This document shows positions 1 to 12,600 of a stretch of 64,000 nt of DNA, piece by piece (the first letter of the stretch is position 1; each line of letters begins with the position of its first letter). The position numbers and the translations under genes were made by a program. The stretch spans positions 9,035,046-9,099,045 of the forward strand of contig NC_051435.1 in NCBI RefSeq assembly GCF_001649575.2, in the 5' to 3' direction. The notes below the pieces were generated by a model that made no database searches, was not told where the DNA came from, and saw nothing but the letters and a program-made list of their open reading frames with translations. This stretch comes from Kryptolebias marmoratus. Taxonomy: Eukaryota > Chordata > Actinopteri > Cyprinodontiformes > Rivulidae.

Positions 1-134
1 TCCCGCCTGCGCCAAGCAAAACAACCACTGTTGATCAGGATCACAGAGAGTGCTGCCAACTCCCTGCATGAGATGAAAACAGCTGCCAGCGACCTGCAGG
101 TGGAATCAGACAACATTCAGAGTTTAAGATATCA
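1..134 (+). CDS. Possible internal exon of an unidentified upstream gene (partial)
   Basis: The window opens inside a frame that stays open from base 1 to a stop near 193-195, reading SRLRQAKQPLLIRITESAAN and then a polar, helix-like stretch (HEMKTAASDLQVESDNIQ). Base composition here is richer in GC than the following kilobase, as expected for an exon next to an AT-rich intron, and the reverse strand is interrupted by stops. Two possible splice donors are visible: CAG/GTGGAA after base 99 and a weaker TCA/GTATTT after base 134. Only the second is in phase with the candidate last exon at 5100-5208. I do not recognise the protein. Mammalian VWC2L has SPAG16 upstream on the same strand, but this stretch shows no WD40 pattern as expected for the SPAG16 C-terminus, so I give no name. 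Confidence is low because the piece is short and cut by the window edge. Confidence 0.3.
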
Positions 135-3100
135 GTATTTTTTTTTCTGTGATCCTTCACATTTGCCACAAAATACAACATACAGTATTCAGTAATAAAA
201 ATTGATGTAGTTACACATTTCAGATAGTAGCAAAGCTGTAAAAGAGTAGGATTTTTTTTTTTTACAGAAAGTAAATAGAACAGAGATTTCTACCAAATGT
301 AATCAAGTTTTCTTTGTTCATATCACCTGCTCTGGGTGGGAGCTTGTTTATACTGCTATTGGCTCCACAAGTACACACACATCACATAAATATTTACTTC
401 TGAGGGGCTAAAACTGAAAACATTCATAAAGAATCAATTACAAAAAGTATAAATTAAAAGTAATTATTAATTTGTTAAACATTGCTGAAAAGAAATGTGA
501 CTATACTTAAAAAGATTAAAAAGCAAGTATGCACTGAAGTCACAGAACAAAGTTAGTTTACTCAAAACATGCTCCACACACCCTTCATTATTGCATTTTA
601 TAGTGACAGTTCACAGTTTGTAATATTTGACCCCAGTAAGACCCCAGTACCCTATTTGTTCAATAGAAAATAAACCAAATGTTCAACCAAAAGTTCATTA
701 GAAAACCAAATGCTAAATATGTTCTTTTTTCCAATCCCACAGCAATTATTTGCATTTTCCTTAAGGTGATTCTGTGAAATAAACACTACAGGTTGTCAGA
801 AAAAAAAAACAAAAAGAAATACAACACTTTTTGATGTGCAATCTATGGGTTTTTGTCTAACAGTATGTATTTGAGACCCTTCTACTTCCACATGATGCAG
901 TACCACTACATCACAACATGGTATATCAATGGCTGGAAACAAAACAAAACATAACTTTAATAGTATTATCTAGCTGGCTAGTTAGCTAATTAAATATCAT
1001 GGCTTATTCTCTGACTGAAACTTGTGTGTGGTTCCTCTCCTTCTGTTCATCATACAATGAGAGTACAACAATAACAACAAAATAAATAAATAATGACTTC
1101 AACTAAAACACTGCAGTGCTGCTGTATGTCACCTAACATCACGTATGAGAATGACAACAGTGTGTTAGTTCAGTGTAGTATTAGATGCTATCACTCATTT
1201 CTCTCTTCAAGTAAGAACATCACAGTCTCAACCTTGGTACTGGAATGTTGATTTTTCCTCTTGGAGCTGAGTGCACAAAGCCTTATTACCATTACGCCAT
1301 GAATTATAAATGACCACAGAGGTGTATATAAAGGCAAATATTTTTTGTGAACTGTATTATTAATCAGAAAACTGTTTTGCATGCCAGGCTGATGCCAGGG
1401 AGCTGCTGATTGCTTAAACTCACCAATTTCTTTACCTCTTTATAGTACTCTATATGTAATACACAGAAGGTGCCATATACCTATTGTTCTCTATTGGGCA
1501 CAAATAAATACCTGAATATTCATGGGATTGCCCACTCATTGGTCATTGATCTGACAGCTGGGAAATGCATTTCCAGTGCTGTGAAAATGTCCTAAGCCAA
1601 CCTTTAACAAGTAAGGCTTTCCTTTTTTTTTTCAAAGAGGTCTAGGGAAACAGAACTCTAGACTTTGTGAAATAAATTGACCGATTGATTGATTTAAACT
1701 GCTATTACACCCATTTGCAGCCAAACATAAAATGAGAATATATAAATATATATATATATATATTTATACCAAAATGAAACAAATAGAACAAAATTTGACA
1801 GAACTGTCAATCTGTTGCACACATGATGCTGATGTATCTACATGAATGATACAAAAGAAATGTCGGCATCAATCACATTCTCAGAAAAATGTTGAAACCT
1901 TTGTCTTAAAGGAAATAGGCTGTTTTGAAAGAAAAGGCAAAGAGTTAACATGGAGAGTATTACATGAAATGCTCATTAGATGCATAGTTTCAAGCAACAA
2001 CCCAAAAAGCTGAATACAGAGATAGATCACAGTTGGGCAAAAATACATCACATTCAGGCTGACAAAGCTGGTGAAGGTAGAGAGCTAAGGCAGAAAAACC
2101 CAAAGCCGTGCAGCAGCCACATGAGTGAGCAATAATTGGAGTGTGTAGAGCAGGGTAAGGCTGGCAAGTACATGTAAGCAGCCAGGCAAAGAGAGACAGA
2201 CCTGAGGCGAAAAGAAGGGACAGAATATGTCAAAAATGAGCAACTCAAGAACAACAGGGAAACAGGTTTCCTTTGATCCAGGCTTCACCAGTTTTGTCAG
2301 AACTGATAATTTGGTGGAGCCTGCAAAATGAGGGCTGTTTCAGTTCAGATTTACCAGTGGATGACCAGTGTGTTGGTAGATTTGCAGCAGGTGTTTGACA
2401 CAAAAACAGAAAAAAAAAAAAACAGGGTAAGTATAAGAAAAAAAAAGAAAACCTCACATTTTAGTCATTTTTTTAAATTCTTTTGTTGGTTCTTAGTCCT
2501 TCCTTCTTGAGATGGAAGCAAAAAAGCACCAATTTATATTATATATATTTCTGGCAAAAGTTCTTTTTAACACACTAACATGTTTTGCAGCTGTCCTTTC
2601 ATGCCAACTTCTGTCAAAAATGATGATAACTAATACAGTTGAATAATGTATACCCTTTTGTATTGTTTAAGACTATTGCATCTTATTATTTCTAGTAGGT
2701 ATTTCTATTGTTTGTAACAATATATGTTTACAATATGTAATATGTCAGGTGTTGTAAAGACACAATGGATACTCCTGCCTTTTTGTTATTGCCCCTTCTT
2801 CTGCTGATTTTTTTTTTCCTCCAGTTGCTTTTTATGAATTAAGACATCTTTTAAGATTCTGTGCAGTGATCACCTTCTGGGTCACAGGCATTAGGACAAA
2901 AGTGGGTGGAAAAAAGGATTTATGAACTAGAAAAATAAGACTAAAAGGGTTGGGAGAACAACAGATTCACAACAGATATTAAAATGTGACACAGCAGCTA
3001 CTAAGACAGTATGTCTGGGATTCTGCTCATTAAAATTCAAACCAGCATTTTTTCTATTGAAGGAATGCATTTTTTCTGCATTCTTTTTAGTTTTAAACAA

Positions 3101-5099
3101 AGACACCATGTAATATTTTGGTGGCTGACTTGAGTGCAATAAATTTTAGCTCAAACTCTGTAAATTTGACTGAGTTCCAACTATTTTTGTGTTGGTTAAT
3201 GATGATTGGCTGCTTCGGCCATCTTGAATTGGATTGATTCCAAAAGTTAATCAATTGCAGACGTACACCCAATTATTGCTTTATCAGAGGTTTATTAAAA
3301 TCTGTACAGTGGTTCATGAAATGTTTTGCTAAAAGACAACTGTACATGCAAATACCACAAATGAAGGCAGGTATATGCTCAAAAGAAAAGAAACACAGGC
3401 TATAAAAAAGCAAGTAACGCCCTGTAAATTTCCAAGAACCAAAGTATCAGGTGTGAAAAACAAGGTCCTCTCTTTTTTGTAATTTATAAGTTTTACGTTT
3501 TAATGTGCTTGATGATGATGTTTATATCTTTGTGATGACCTCTACAAACATATTTAATCTGCTTCCTGTCATCATCTCCTCCCAGTACAGTGCACTTGAT
3601 ACTCTTTAAGACCAGTGCTGGGTAGATAAAGAATGTTTTTTTGTTGTTGTTCTTATAAATAAAAATGAAAATCAGCTGATGCATACAAATGCATTTTTTA
3701 ACTGCCATAAAAAGTAAAAATAAAATAAAGAATAGTTGGATACTGTTTGGTTAGCATAACAGGGATTCTTCAAAAAAAATGGAGAAAGTCTAGTACCATT
3801 TTAATAACTGAACCAACCAAGTTATTTATTTATTTGAGGAGCTCAAAAAAGACTGTCAGTCAGCAGATTTGTTTTGCCGGGTATAAACAGTCTCCCTTAA
3901 TAGCTTCTCGTGGCGAGTGAGATACAAAACACTTGGGGAACTTTTAAGCTGCTTCATGTCAATATTTTTTTATGTTATTGATGCAACAAAAGTTTTAAGT
4001 GTACCAGAAGGCTCATGGGGAAGCCTTTATGATGAGCAAAGCATTTGCACAAAAAAATAAAAGCTGAACATAAAACATTTTGCAAAGAAGAAGTTAAGTG
4101 GAGACAGAAAGCAGGCTGCAGTTGAGCCATTAAGTTTACACCCCCACTCTCAAAACACTGACCAAATCTGAGAAAACCATTTACACGATCTGTAACTGAG
4201 TAGGGGGAATGCTCCCTGCATTTCTGCAACAGCAACAATATGAGTTCGATGACATGACTTACTTTTAAAATATATGCAGATGTTTAAGAACCTAAAAAAC
4301 AGACCAGATGCCAAAAGGAGCTGACAAAATAAAATAAAAAAACACTTTTCAGGAAACACATAAAAGTAAATAAATAAAAATAAACAAGAAGGGTTTTTTT
4401 GTTGGTTTTTGCTTGATTTATTTATTTATGCTCCAAGCAATAAAAGTGCCTGTGCCAAACAAAAGTGTGCACATTGCTGCTTAAAATTTCACAGCACAGT
4501 CAGTGACAATTTAGACTTGTCCTGGTTACTTTTGACTGGCTTGTTTTATAATGAGGCACCCTCGAGTGTCTGTGTATAGTTTAGTAATTCCTTTCTATGA
4601 AATAAAACATTTTTTATGGATCCGGAAAGTAGCACATTTGTCCACTTATTATCTTCCCTATGGGGTGGTTAAACTTAACCAGGATAATAAAATCACCCTG
4701 TAGGTCTGCTGCATGTAACAATATATTGGTAGTAAGACGTCAATAAGATAACCTATCAGCTTCTAATTCATACGCATTTAATCAAGTGGAAGATTTACAA
4801 AGTTATCACATGTGTATCTTTGTATATTATCTAGTTGTATTCAGTAGTTATAGCACTACAGTTTAGTTATATAACAAATATTTCTCAAGGGAAGATGGAA
4901 ATGATGAGAAAAACAAATTAAACATAGATATCATCAAATGTTAAAATAATTTCCTATAGTGACGCTAAATAAGAATTGCAATTGTGTGTCTTCTGTTGGG
5001 TTGTAAATGCCCCAAGGAGCATAAACGTCAGCACGCTATACAGACTATATTCCAATCATGCTCCTATTTTTGTATTATTTAACTTTTTTTTTCTTTCAG
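135..5099. other. Non-coding AT-rich stretch, possibly one intron
   Basis: No credible coding exon was seen. The stretch holds a short (AT)n run near 1740-1765, several A or T homopolymers, an imperfect inverted repeat around 2280-2322 (AGGCTTCACCA facing TGGTGGAGCCT) and one copy of the interspersed repeat described at 3135-3345. Short open frames on both strands (for example 2054-2457 and 3975-4359) overlap in several frames, lack splice context and look like chance. If the flanking exon calls are right, this is the last intron of the upstream gene and ends in a T-rich tract followed by CAG at 5097-5099. Confidence 0.4.
3135..3345 (+). repeat. Interspersed repeat family R1, copy A (single unit)
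   Basis: It shares the order of recognisable blocks seen in three other places: a 'tctgtaaa...ctgagtt' block, 'ggccatcttgaattgg', 'agttaatca...gtag/gcagacgtacaccca', 'ttattaaaatctgtacagtgg' and 'ttcatgaaatgttttgct'. The match is by eye and diverged. This copy has only one unit and no head segment. Confidence 0.6.
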
Positions 5100-5208
5100 A
5101 GCGTCGTGTTCAGATGACAGCACTGTCTGTGCAATGACAGATGCATCCAGCAGCAGTGAGTGCAGTCACGCTTCAGTGTCCTGCAGTAAGCAAGAATTTC
5201 TCAAGTAA
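5100..5208 (+). CDS. Possible terminal exon of the unidentified upstream gene
   Basis: A strong acceptor (long T tract then TTTCAG) ends at 5099. Reading with one leading base gives a Ser/Cys-rich open frame from 5101, ASCSDDSTVCAMTDASSSSE, continuing through CSHASVSCSKQEFLK to a TAA at 5206-5208. The other two frames stop within 12 codons. The phase matches a donor after base 134 (two leftover bases plus one), which would join it to the first exon. The region is richer in GC than its surroundings. Against it: the low-complexity Ser/Cys content, no recognised family, and an internal GTGAGT and GTAAGC that could instead be donors. No nearby poly(A) signal was noted. Confidence 0.3.
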
Positions 5209-8055
5209 AAATGTTCCCTAGCTCTGTGATCTAGCTGGAGTCAGCTGTAAATTGTTTGTGTCTGTGGTATAAAGAAATGAGACTCTTTATATATGTGAGA
5301 GACTTTATTGTGTATGTGAGGGCTTATAGTAGTGTGGATGAAAGTAAGAATGAATTTTCTCCCAACTGGTCTTTAATATATTGAAAGCTGTTTGATTTTG
5401 GATTTGTGTGTAATTTATCACAAATAGGTCTCTCAAAAACAACACCTGCTCAGCTCAAAACGGCAGAAATCAGGGACTTTAACGTTGATTTAAGAATGAG
5501 TATTTTACGCTATAAGAAAGAAATGCTTTATAACATTTTTAACAACCTCCTAATTTTCCAGAAAACCATTGTCAATTGATTAAAACCTTAAATGTCAGAG
5601 AAATTTTATCTTTGATCGGAGATTAAACTGCTCAGAGGGTTTGGGATAAGCCATCACACAGTGAAAACAGTGCAGTGTGGTGTGGTTAGATAAATCAGTT
5701 ATCTGGATTTCTTCTTGAAAAAAGCATGGTGTGCTCTAGATCAAAGAGAAAAACAACTTTCCAGGCAACAAGTCTAAAAGTCAAGCCTTTTTCTTTTGTG
5801 ATGATATTGTATCTTTGCTCTTGACAAAAGTAATTCATATTTTTGTGATGTAGTGTTAATGCAGAACTTTGAGACAGAAGTTTTAGACCAGGATGAAATT
5901 TAAGATTTGTTGCCTTTAAAAATTACCTTTTTTAATCTATAGCAAATACAGGAATAATTTAGAAACAATATGCATGTTTTTTTCTTTTGGTTTGTTTTTA
6001 AAACCGGAATGGATAATGAATATTGTGCCAAGATTCATACCACTTTCTGAAAGACCATTTCAGCTTTTTTTTCTTATTATCCCATATTTTTTGGTCTTAG
6101 ATGCTTATCAGAAAAAGAAAGAGAAAAAAAAGCACATGAAAGCAATTTGGTGAAATGAAATCTAATTGAGAAATACTTGTGTGACTTTATAGCAAGTGAC
6201 TCATTTGAAGTAATGAGAGAGCTTAAAAAATACACCCTTTTGAGAGCGCTTATGATGTAGTTTAAAATGATCTACAGTGTTTATAGCTGAATTGCTTCTA
6301 AATGAAACACTATAATTTTGTGCAGTATCATAACTTATCTTTTATTGACCAAAGGTTGCTTTGTTGTACACTTTAGTATAGGAAAGTGAAAAATATCAAA
6401 CTAACATTTGGATTGCAGATTTTGGATCCCATCACTGCAGACCCTTTTCCTAAGGCTGGATGTTGCACAACACTGCAGATAGATCACTGTGGACTGAGTA
6501 ATGTATTGCAAGGGGAAAGTTGCACATAAAATGCTGGACTTGCTGGATTTCACACACTTAAGAACCTCAGGTGGCAGGACTCATGGAGGCTTTGGGAGGC
6601 CTTCATCTCTAAACTGGCCTTCTCAGCACTTCTCCTATATCCATCACATTCCACCACTGTTGTTTTATTTACTGTGCCATCTTTTCAGGGGCAGGCACAA
6701 AGTGATGCAGCCACTAGACAGATGTATACCATCAGAGATGCTGATTGTGTGGAGTTTTGAAAGTCTGTGTTAGCATTTGTTTTGTATTAATTGAGAATAG
6801 GATGTGTTTGACCTATTTTTAACGTTAGTAACATTTTCACAGGCAGTCATCCTCTTAATATTTGTGACTGTGTCGTTTGCTAAAAGGTCCCTTTCCTCAG
6901 TGACATTTCTGTGTGATTTCACTACCGCCCGCCGAGGTTTATACACAGACCAGTAGTTCTGATCATCAGCCTTTAATTCAAACACTTCTTTGATGTCCCT
7001 GGGTATCTTGGACCCTGAAAAGAACAAACAGCTGAATCAGATGACTTGTGCCTCTGTGGATCTTAAAAGCTGCTGAAGAAATGTCATTGCAGTTGAAATT
7101 ACACATGATTTGATAAATGGAGCTTTTTTGCTGACAATTTTGCCCTTTCTCTCATTCTTTGGATTCTTTCTTTTTTTCTGATAAAATAACAATCCCTTTT
7201 TTAGTAGTGCAAGAATGGCCTGGAGTTAAACACAGTTACCTACAAACAAAATATCATTTATTTCAATAAAACGTTCCTACATCCTTTAAAATCCTTGGGC
7301 TGAATGGTGAAGTACAAAAGTTAAAATGGCTGTGATATAGGGCATGTCTTTAAAAAAACATTATGGGCTGACATTTGTGTGCTCCGGTGCAAGTTTGAGA
7401 TATTATTCATGAAACCAATTCAAGCCATTATCATTGATCACCACCATGTATGCCTTTTGGCTTACTTCTGTGAATGTGTGCATGTATTGTATGTACAACA
7501 CTACAGATAACAGATTTTAAATTGTGGAGCTAAGTATAATGTTGGGCCAATTATAAGATTTGTCAAATGGGACAGTATGACCGATCACACCGACATAAAA
7601 AGTTTGAGTAAATGACGTGTATTATATGAACGTGGATAATAAACAACTTACCAAAAGTTGCATGAGCCACAACATTCCATACATATCAATAGAAAGGTCA
7701 GTATACAAAAAAAAAAGAAAACATAAGAACAGCATAGACATTTTATTTAAAGAAAGAAATGAAAAATAAAATAGGAAGGGTATCTCAATTTTTTTTCTCA
7801 TTTGGGCACAGTATGCAGGAGGAAGCATCAGAACAGGCGTAATGAATCTCGGCGGGTTCTCACCATCCCTGAATGGAGTCCAGCGTCAATCAATTTAAAG
7901 ATGAATAACAGAGAGGGAGAAAGTGATCAAGAACAAAACAATACTAGACTCTTCAGAGACTAAAAGGCAACAGATTGGGCACTACGAAGGAACAAAAAAC
8001 AGCAACTACAGAAATTTAATGTAGTAGGCAACGTCCTGCAATGATTTTGACTGGT
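5209..8055. other. Gene-free stretch
   Basis: AT-rich unique-looking sequence. An open frame at 6501-6773 (90 codons) has no splice context or recognisable domain and I do not accept it as a gene. No RNA gene or transposon was recognised. Confidence 0.4.
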
Positions 8056-8525
8056 AAGATTCCATTAATAATAATTATAATAAATACATTTTATTATACA
8101 GTGTTTTTCAAGGAACACAGACACATACAAGTTTAAAAGGAATAAAATACAACTTAAAAGTCTAATAAATAAATACATGGGAGATTGGTGCAGTTTCTTA
8201 ATGTTTGTGGAAAAGAGTTCCAGAGGAAGGGGGTTGCAGGTTCTGTACTTGGTTCTGTGTGGCAGATGTAGGAAACTGGAATCCGAGGCATGAAGGCAGC
8301 GGGATGGAGCGAGGAGGTGAAGAAGATCCCTAAGGTAGCAGGGGACCTAGTTGTGGGAAGCTTTGAAGGTTAGAAGGCGAACTTTAAACTGAATGCATTG
8401 AGGAATGGGAAGCCCGGGAAGGTTATGAAGGAGTGGTGAGTTCTGGTGGAATGGGTGAGAAGGCATGCTGATGAATTTTGGATCTACTGGAGTTTGGGGA
8501 GGAAATACAAGTGGTGGGAGGGCCC
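8056..8525 (+). repeat. Teleost interspersed repeat with GC-richer body
   Basis: Begins with ATAATAATTATAATAAATAC followed by 'attttattatacagtgtttttcaaggaacacagacac' type sequence, then a purine-rich body (gttccagaggaagg, ttgtgggaagctttgaaggt, ttctggtggaatgggtgag). The pattern resembles a repeat I have seen widely in fish genomes, whose left end reads like 'tttattt...gcgcctttcaaggcac'. It carries no intact ORF. Boundaries are approximate. Confidence 0.45.
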
Positions 8526-11500
8526 ACCTTATTGAAACCTCTTAGACTCTCTTCACAGCTTGAAAAACAAAGTCTTTTTTTCTGTCCTCTTGATATTTCT
8601 CTACACTTCACTGCACACTCAAAGAAGGCTGAACTTCCTACCAAAATGTTTTGACAACAGATGGCCACAGAACAGTTTGGAAAATCACATGGTTTTTAAA
8701 GAAACAGTTAGGTAAAATTACTTATTTCAAATAGAAAAGAAAAATGAACCACTATGCATGTAAAAAATAATATTAAAAGTAGTAAATACTTACAAGTCCT
8801 TTACTGACACGGTTAAATGGAAGTAAAGCTTCCACAGTCCTCAAAACATTACCATGGGAATCAATAAACCTAAGTATTTTATTGAATAACTAATGACTCA
8901 GTTTTCTATATGTGTAAAAGTATTTTAATAGAAATTACTAGTAAAAAAAATATTGAGGAAATCAACTTTAAGTGAAGTGGAACATCACTTTGAACAGTAT
9001 CAATAAAAAGATACAAATCCCCTCAGACATAAAATTCCTTTAAGTTTATTTTTAAGTTCACATGTGGGTTTACACATATATATAAAAATTTAATGCAGTT
9101 TATAAATTTGTGTTTTTGTCATTTTTTACAGTTTGAGGAATGCATCAGTCTGAAATGAGAAGGCAAACAACAAAATTGACATTGGACCTATAGAAATACT
9201 GCCCCCTCTGATCCACAGGCTGCTCTCTTTGTTTGAATACGGAACCTGATGTCTTTAAATTATTCACACTTATTGTTCAATAGTGAGTCACCACATCCCG
9301 CTCAGGCCCATGGCAGGAGCAGGAAAAAAAGGGGTTGACACAGCCAGTCACTAATTATCTTGAGATTACGAGCTGAGAAACAAAAACGCACTTCAACACT
9401 GTAACACATTCTGTCCTAATTAACAGCTGTGTGAAAGACATTGCAGTGAAATGCATTTGCATCTGACATCAGCTACAACACTTCTTCCTACCCCGAAGCG
9501 TTGTTTGCTTCTGAGGTCCTCTAACAAGCATTTGAGGTGAGAGTGATGGTTAGAATCTGAACTAGTGAGAAGTCGGTACATGATGGTTCTGTCAGGGTCC
9601 CATTCTCTCTTTGATTTAAGTTCAGTAGTCAACTTGCCTTTGTTGAAGTAAAAGTATATATCTGGAAACAAAGCAAGCTGAAAATGCCATTGTTGAGTTC
9701 AAATATGGACTTTTTTGTGAAGAACAACAAACTTGCATCTAAGAATATTCAGTTAGCAGCACAGCAAAATAAAATGTCACACAAAATGTCGAAAAGCAAG
9801 AAAAGGTCAAATGCTAAAAACATCATTCTGGAAGTCTAAACAAGTCTTACAATATATATAATAGTTTCAGAGATTAACAGTATGTCTTAAATGTTTTAAC
9901 TTTTCACTGAATTTTGTGGATTACATGGATGTCAGTCCAGCATAATGTCTTTTCAGTTGAATGTGAAATGCTTTATGCATTTATAATGCAATAAATCCTG
10001 GCTGTCTGTCAGAAGTCTGTGCTGTAGTTAATATGGTAACTATGAAAACTTTCTTGTTGTGTCGTAATACTCTTTGCACACACCAGTGGTTACAGCAAAT
10101 ATGATGTTTTTTGTGTGCTTTAAATACTCTGCTGAGTTCATTTTGACTTACTGTCAATGTTACCACACAGAAAAGCCTCAAATTACACAGCTGACTTACA
10201 TTTATAAATAAGGAACAGTGTTTCCCATAAGAGACAAAATGTCTTATAGAGATGGTACATTGTTATAAAGATTGAGTGACTGTATGTTCAATGTCCTTTC
10301 TAGTGCAGTTCACCAAGGCAGAATGGTTTTGATAATGGTATTTGGGGGATTTTTGTCAAAAAAGACTTTTATGGCCCTAACTTATCTGAAAGTATGTCTA
10401 GAAAATGACATTCCTGATATACAGCAAAGTCTCTGGAGCCAGTGGAGCCTCTTTCTAGGTTGTTTGAGACCTTGAGGATAATGGAGATGATGTACCAGGT
10501 TTGACAAGTAATTTTTGAGGGATATTTCCTTCAGATACATTTTCTAATGTTTTTGACAGCCAATGATCACAGTATTTCCACAAGGACTTCAAAGGTCTTT
10601 ATGGCATCCTAACAAGGTTTTGCCTTTTGCAGAGAATTGCTGCAATAAGAAGGCTGCATTCCAATAAGTTCATACAGTAGGCTATTTGCGTTATAAGCCA
10701 TAAAAATGTCTTTATTATGTCTTTATGGCATGCATGATGTCTTTTGAGAGACCAAACTTCTTTTTTCAAGGGAAAAATAAAACAGTCCACATAAAATTGT
10801 CAATATATGAGCAATCTGAGGAAATAAACACAGCTGGCGATTGTTGTGCAGGGGAGAACAGTGATGTGACCAAAGTGGCAGTGCAGACAGCTTGTGTCTG
10901 TAAGATAAAACCCCTGCCAAAGAGGAATGGCAGCATTTACAAAACCCCCACGTTTGAGAACAGGCACACACATAAAAAAGGGTAATGGTCAGAGGATGCC
11001 CTCTTGTTACTACAGAAATTGAGTTGTTGGGGACAGCAGGGGATGACAGCTACTGAATGAGGAATCACATCAACTCTTGGATTTTAAGTAAAAAGAGATT
11101 TAAAATCAAATTATGTTTTACCAAGCATTACAGAGAGAGCTTCTGTAAATGTTTTGAAGTCTGAAGGTTTGTGATGGACTTTCTTGTGGGTAAGCAATCA
11201 GAAATATAATGGCACTTTTATTTCTGCAAGTGTTTTGCAGGAGAAAAAAAAAATCTAAACACACCAAATCCTGCTGTTTTGTCTAGTTAGCATCGATAAT
11301 GTGATACATTCAAAGCCATAGCATGAATGAAGGAACAAACAGAGCTTTGTTAAAAAAAAAAAAACAACTCCATATACAAACGTAGAATAGCTGAGATGAA
11401 ATAGGTTGATTTTTTTCAATTTTGAAGACCTGAGTGAGGGACTGTTTTGCTATTCCCATTTACCCATACCATGGATAGAAATGGGTAACAAAAATCATGC

Positions 11501-12240
11501 TGTCATCTTTATTGACAAAGAAAAAATATACATATACATACATACATATATATAAGAACTAAGGTTAAAATAAGGAAATGTAAACATGCAAAGGAATAGA
11601 AAATAAAGAATGTGAGTATATATTATTTATTATTTTTGCATAGTTTTTTTAGCTTACGAGATGTTTTCTCTCATCTGAGAACATTTTCAGTTCTAGCTTG
11701 TTTTCTGCTCTCCCTTTTACAACAAAGTCCTGCTTTGTTATCAAATCTGCTGTTAGATCCTTGCCTGTAGTTGTATTTTGCTCACCTTTTGTCACGTTCT
11801 TCTTTATTTAACCTTGCTCAGACTCTCTTTGTTTAAATTATGTACTTGCACTTCCCCTCTTTTCAGTGCCTTGGTATTGCTTTTTTGTTGTTGTTTGTTT
11901 AGTTTGTTTGTTTTTTTCCCTTTCACAGAAGCCTTGGTTTCACCAGATAAGCTCTTTAGAATGGCATTTGTGAGACAACACATGAGTACGTTTTTGGACA
12001 GAAGACGCCACATTCTTGTCACACTTTTATGCTTTATGTTTCAATAAGAACAGTAGCTATAGTAGCATCTGCACTTAGATTTATGGAGAAAAAAAACAAT
12101 AGCGAATGTGGCCACATTTCATGACTGCTTTTATGCATTTGTGTGACTAAGTATTTGTACGGAAAATGATAAAGGCAAGTTATTCTCAGGTGAGTGATTA
12201 TGTCAGTGCAGGACATGATTGAATGATGTCAGTAAAAACA
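8526..12240. other. Gene-free stretch
   Basis: No supported gene. It contains (CATA)n-like sequence around 11528-11553 and A/T homopolymers. Open frames at 10725-10985 and 11778-12047 have no homology that I recognise, and several are opposed by overlapping frames on the other strand. Confidence 0.4.
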
Positions 12241-12244
12241 GTCC

Positions 12245-12600
12245 ATCAGTTAGACTGAGAGGGATGTTATAGCAGGGTTTCAGTACATAGAGCCCTCATT
12301 ACACAGATGAATGCACATTTGACAGTGCAAAAACCATGGGCACTGGTCCACACAAATGTGAGGGGGGTTGATGAGTCATCCTTCTTATTTTCAACAAGTG
12401 AGCGACTGCATGTGTGGCATACAGTAAGAAGCCCTGAATGCTTTGCTGTCAACAGTAAGAAGCCAAGCATCCAGGGAGACATTTTTCTGGCACAACTTGT
12501 CCACAAGAGCCTTAGGAAGGCTGTTTGCCACCTAATGCAAAGTTGTTCTAAAAGATTATCTGGATCATTTTATAAAATGTTTATACACTAATGAGACTGC
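12245..12600 (+). pseudogene. Decayed Tc1/mariner-like transposase fragment
   Basis: The open frame at 12307-12591 contains VDESSFLFSTSERLHVWHTV followed by RSPECF. This resembles the region around the second catalytic aspartate of fish Tc1-like transposases, which commonly reads like SDESSF-x-LF-x-TSGRV-x-VWRTP...P-x-C. The preceding 'WALVHTN' fits the usual W-rich approach to that motif. Downstream, the expected glycine-rich VWG block and terminal glutamate region are not clear. No inverted terminal repeats were found. It is therefore a short, frame-damaged relic, assigned from motif resemblance only; a chance match cannot be excluded. Confidence 0.35.

Noticed and set aside
1..195. Assignment of the left-edge frame to SPAG16, the mammalian upstream neighbour of VWC2L
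   Set aside because: Orientation would fit, but the peptide has no WD40 pattern, as the SPAG16 C-terminus should, so the name cannot be supported.
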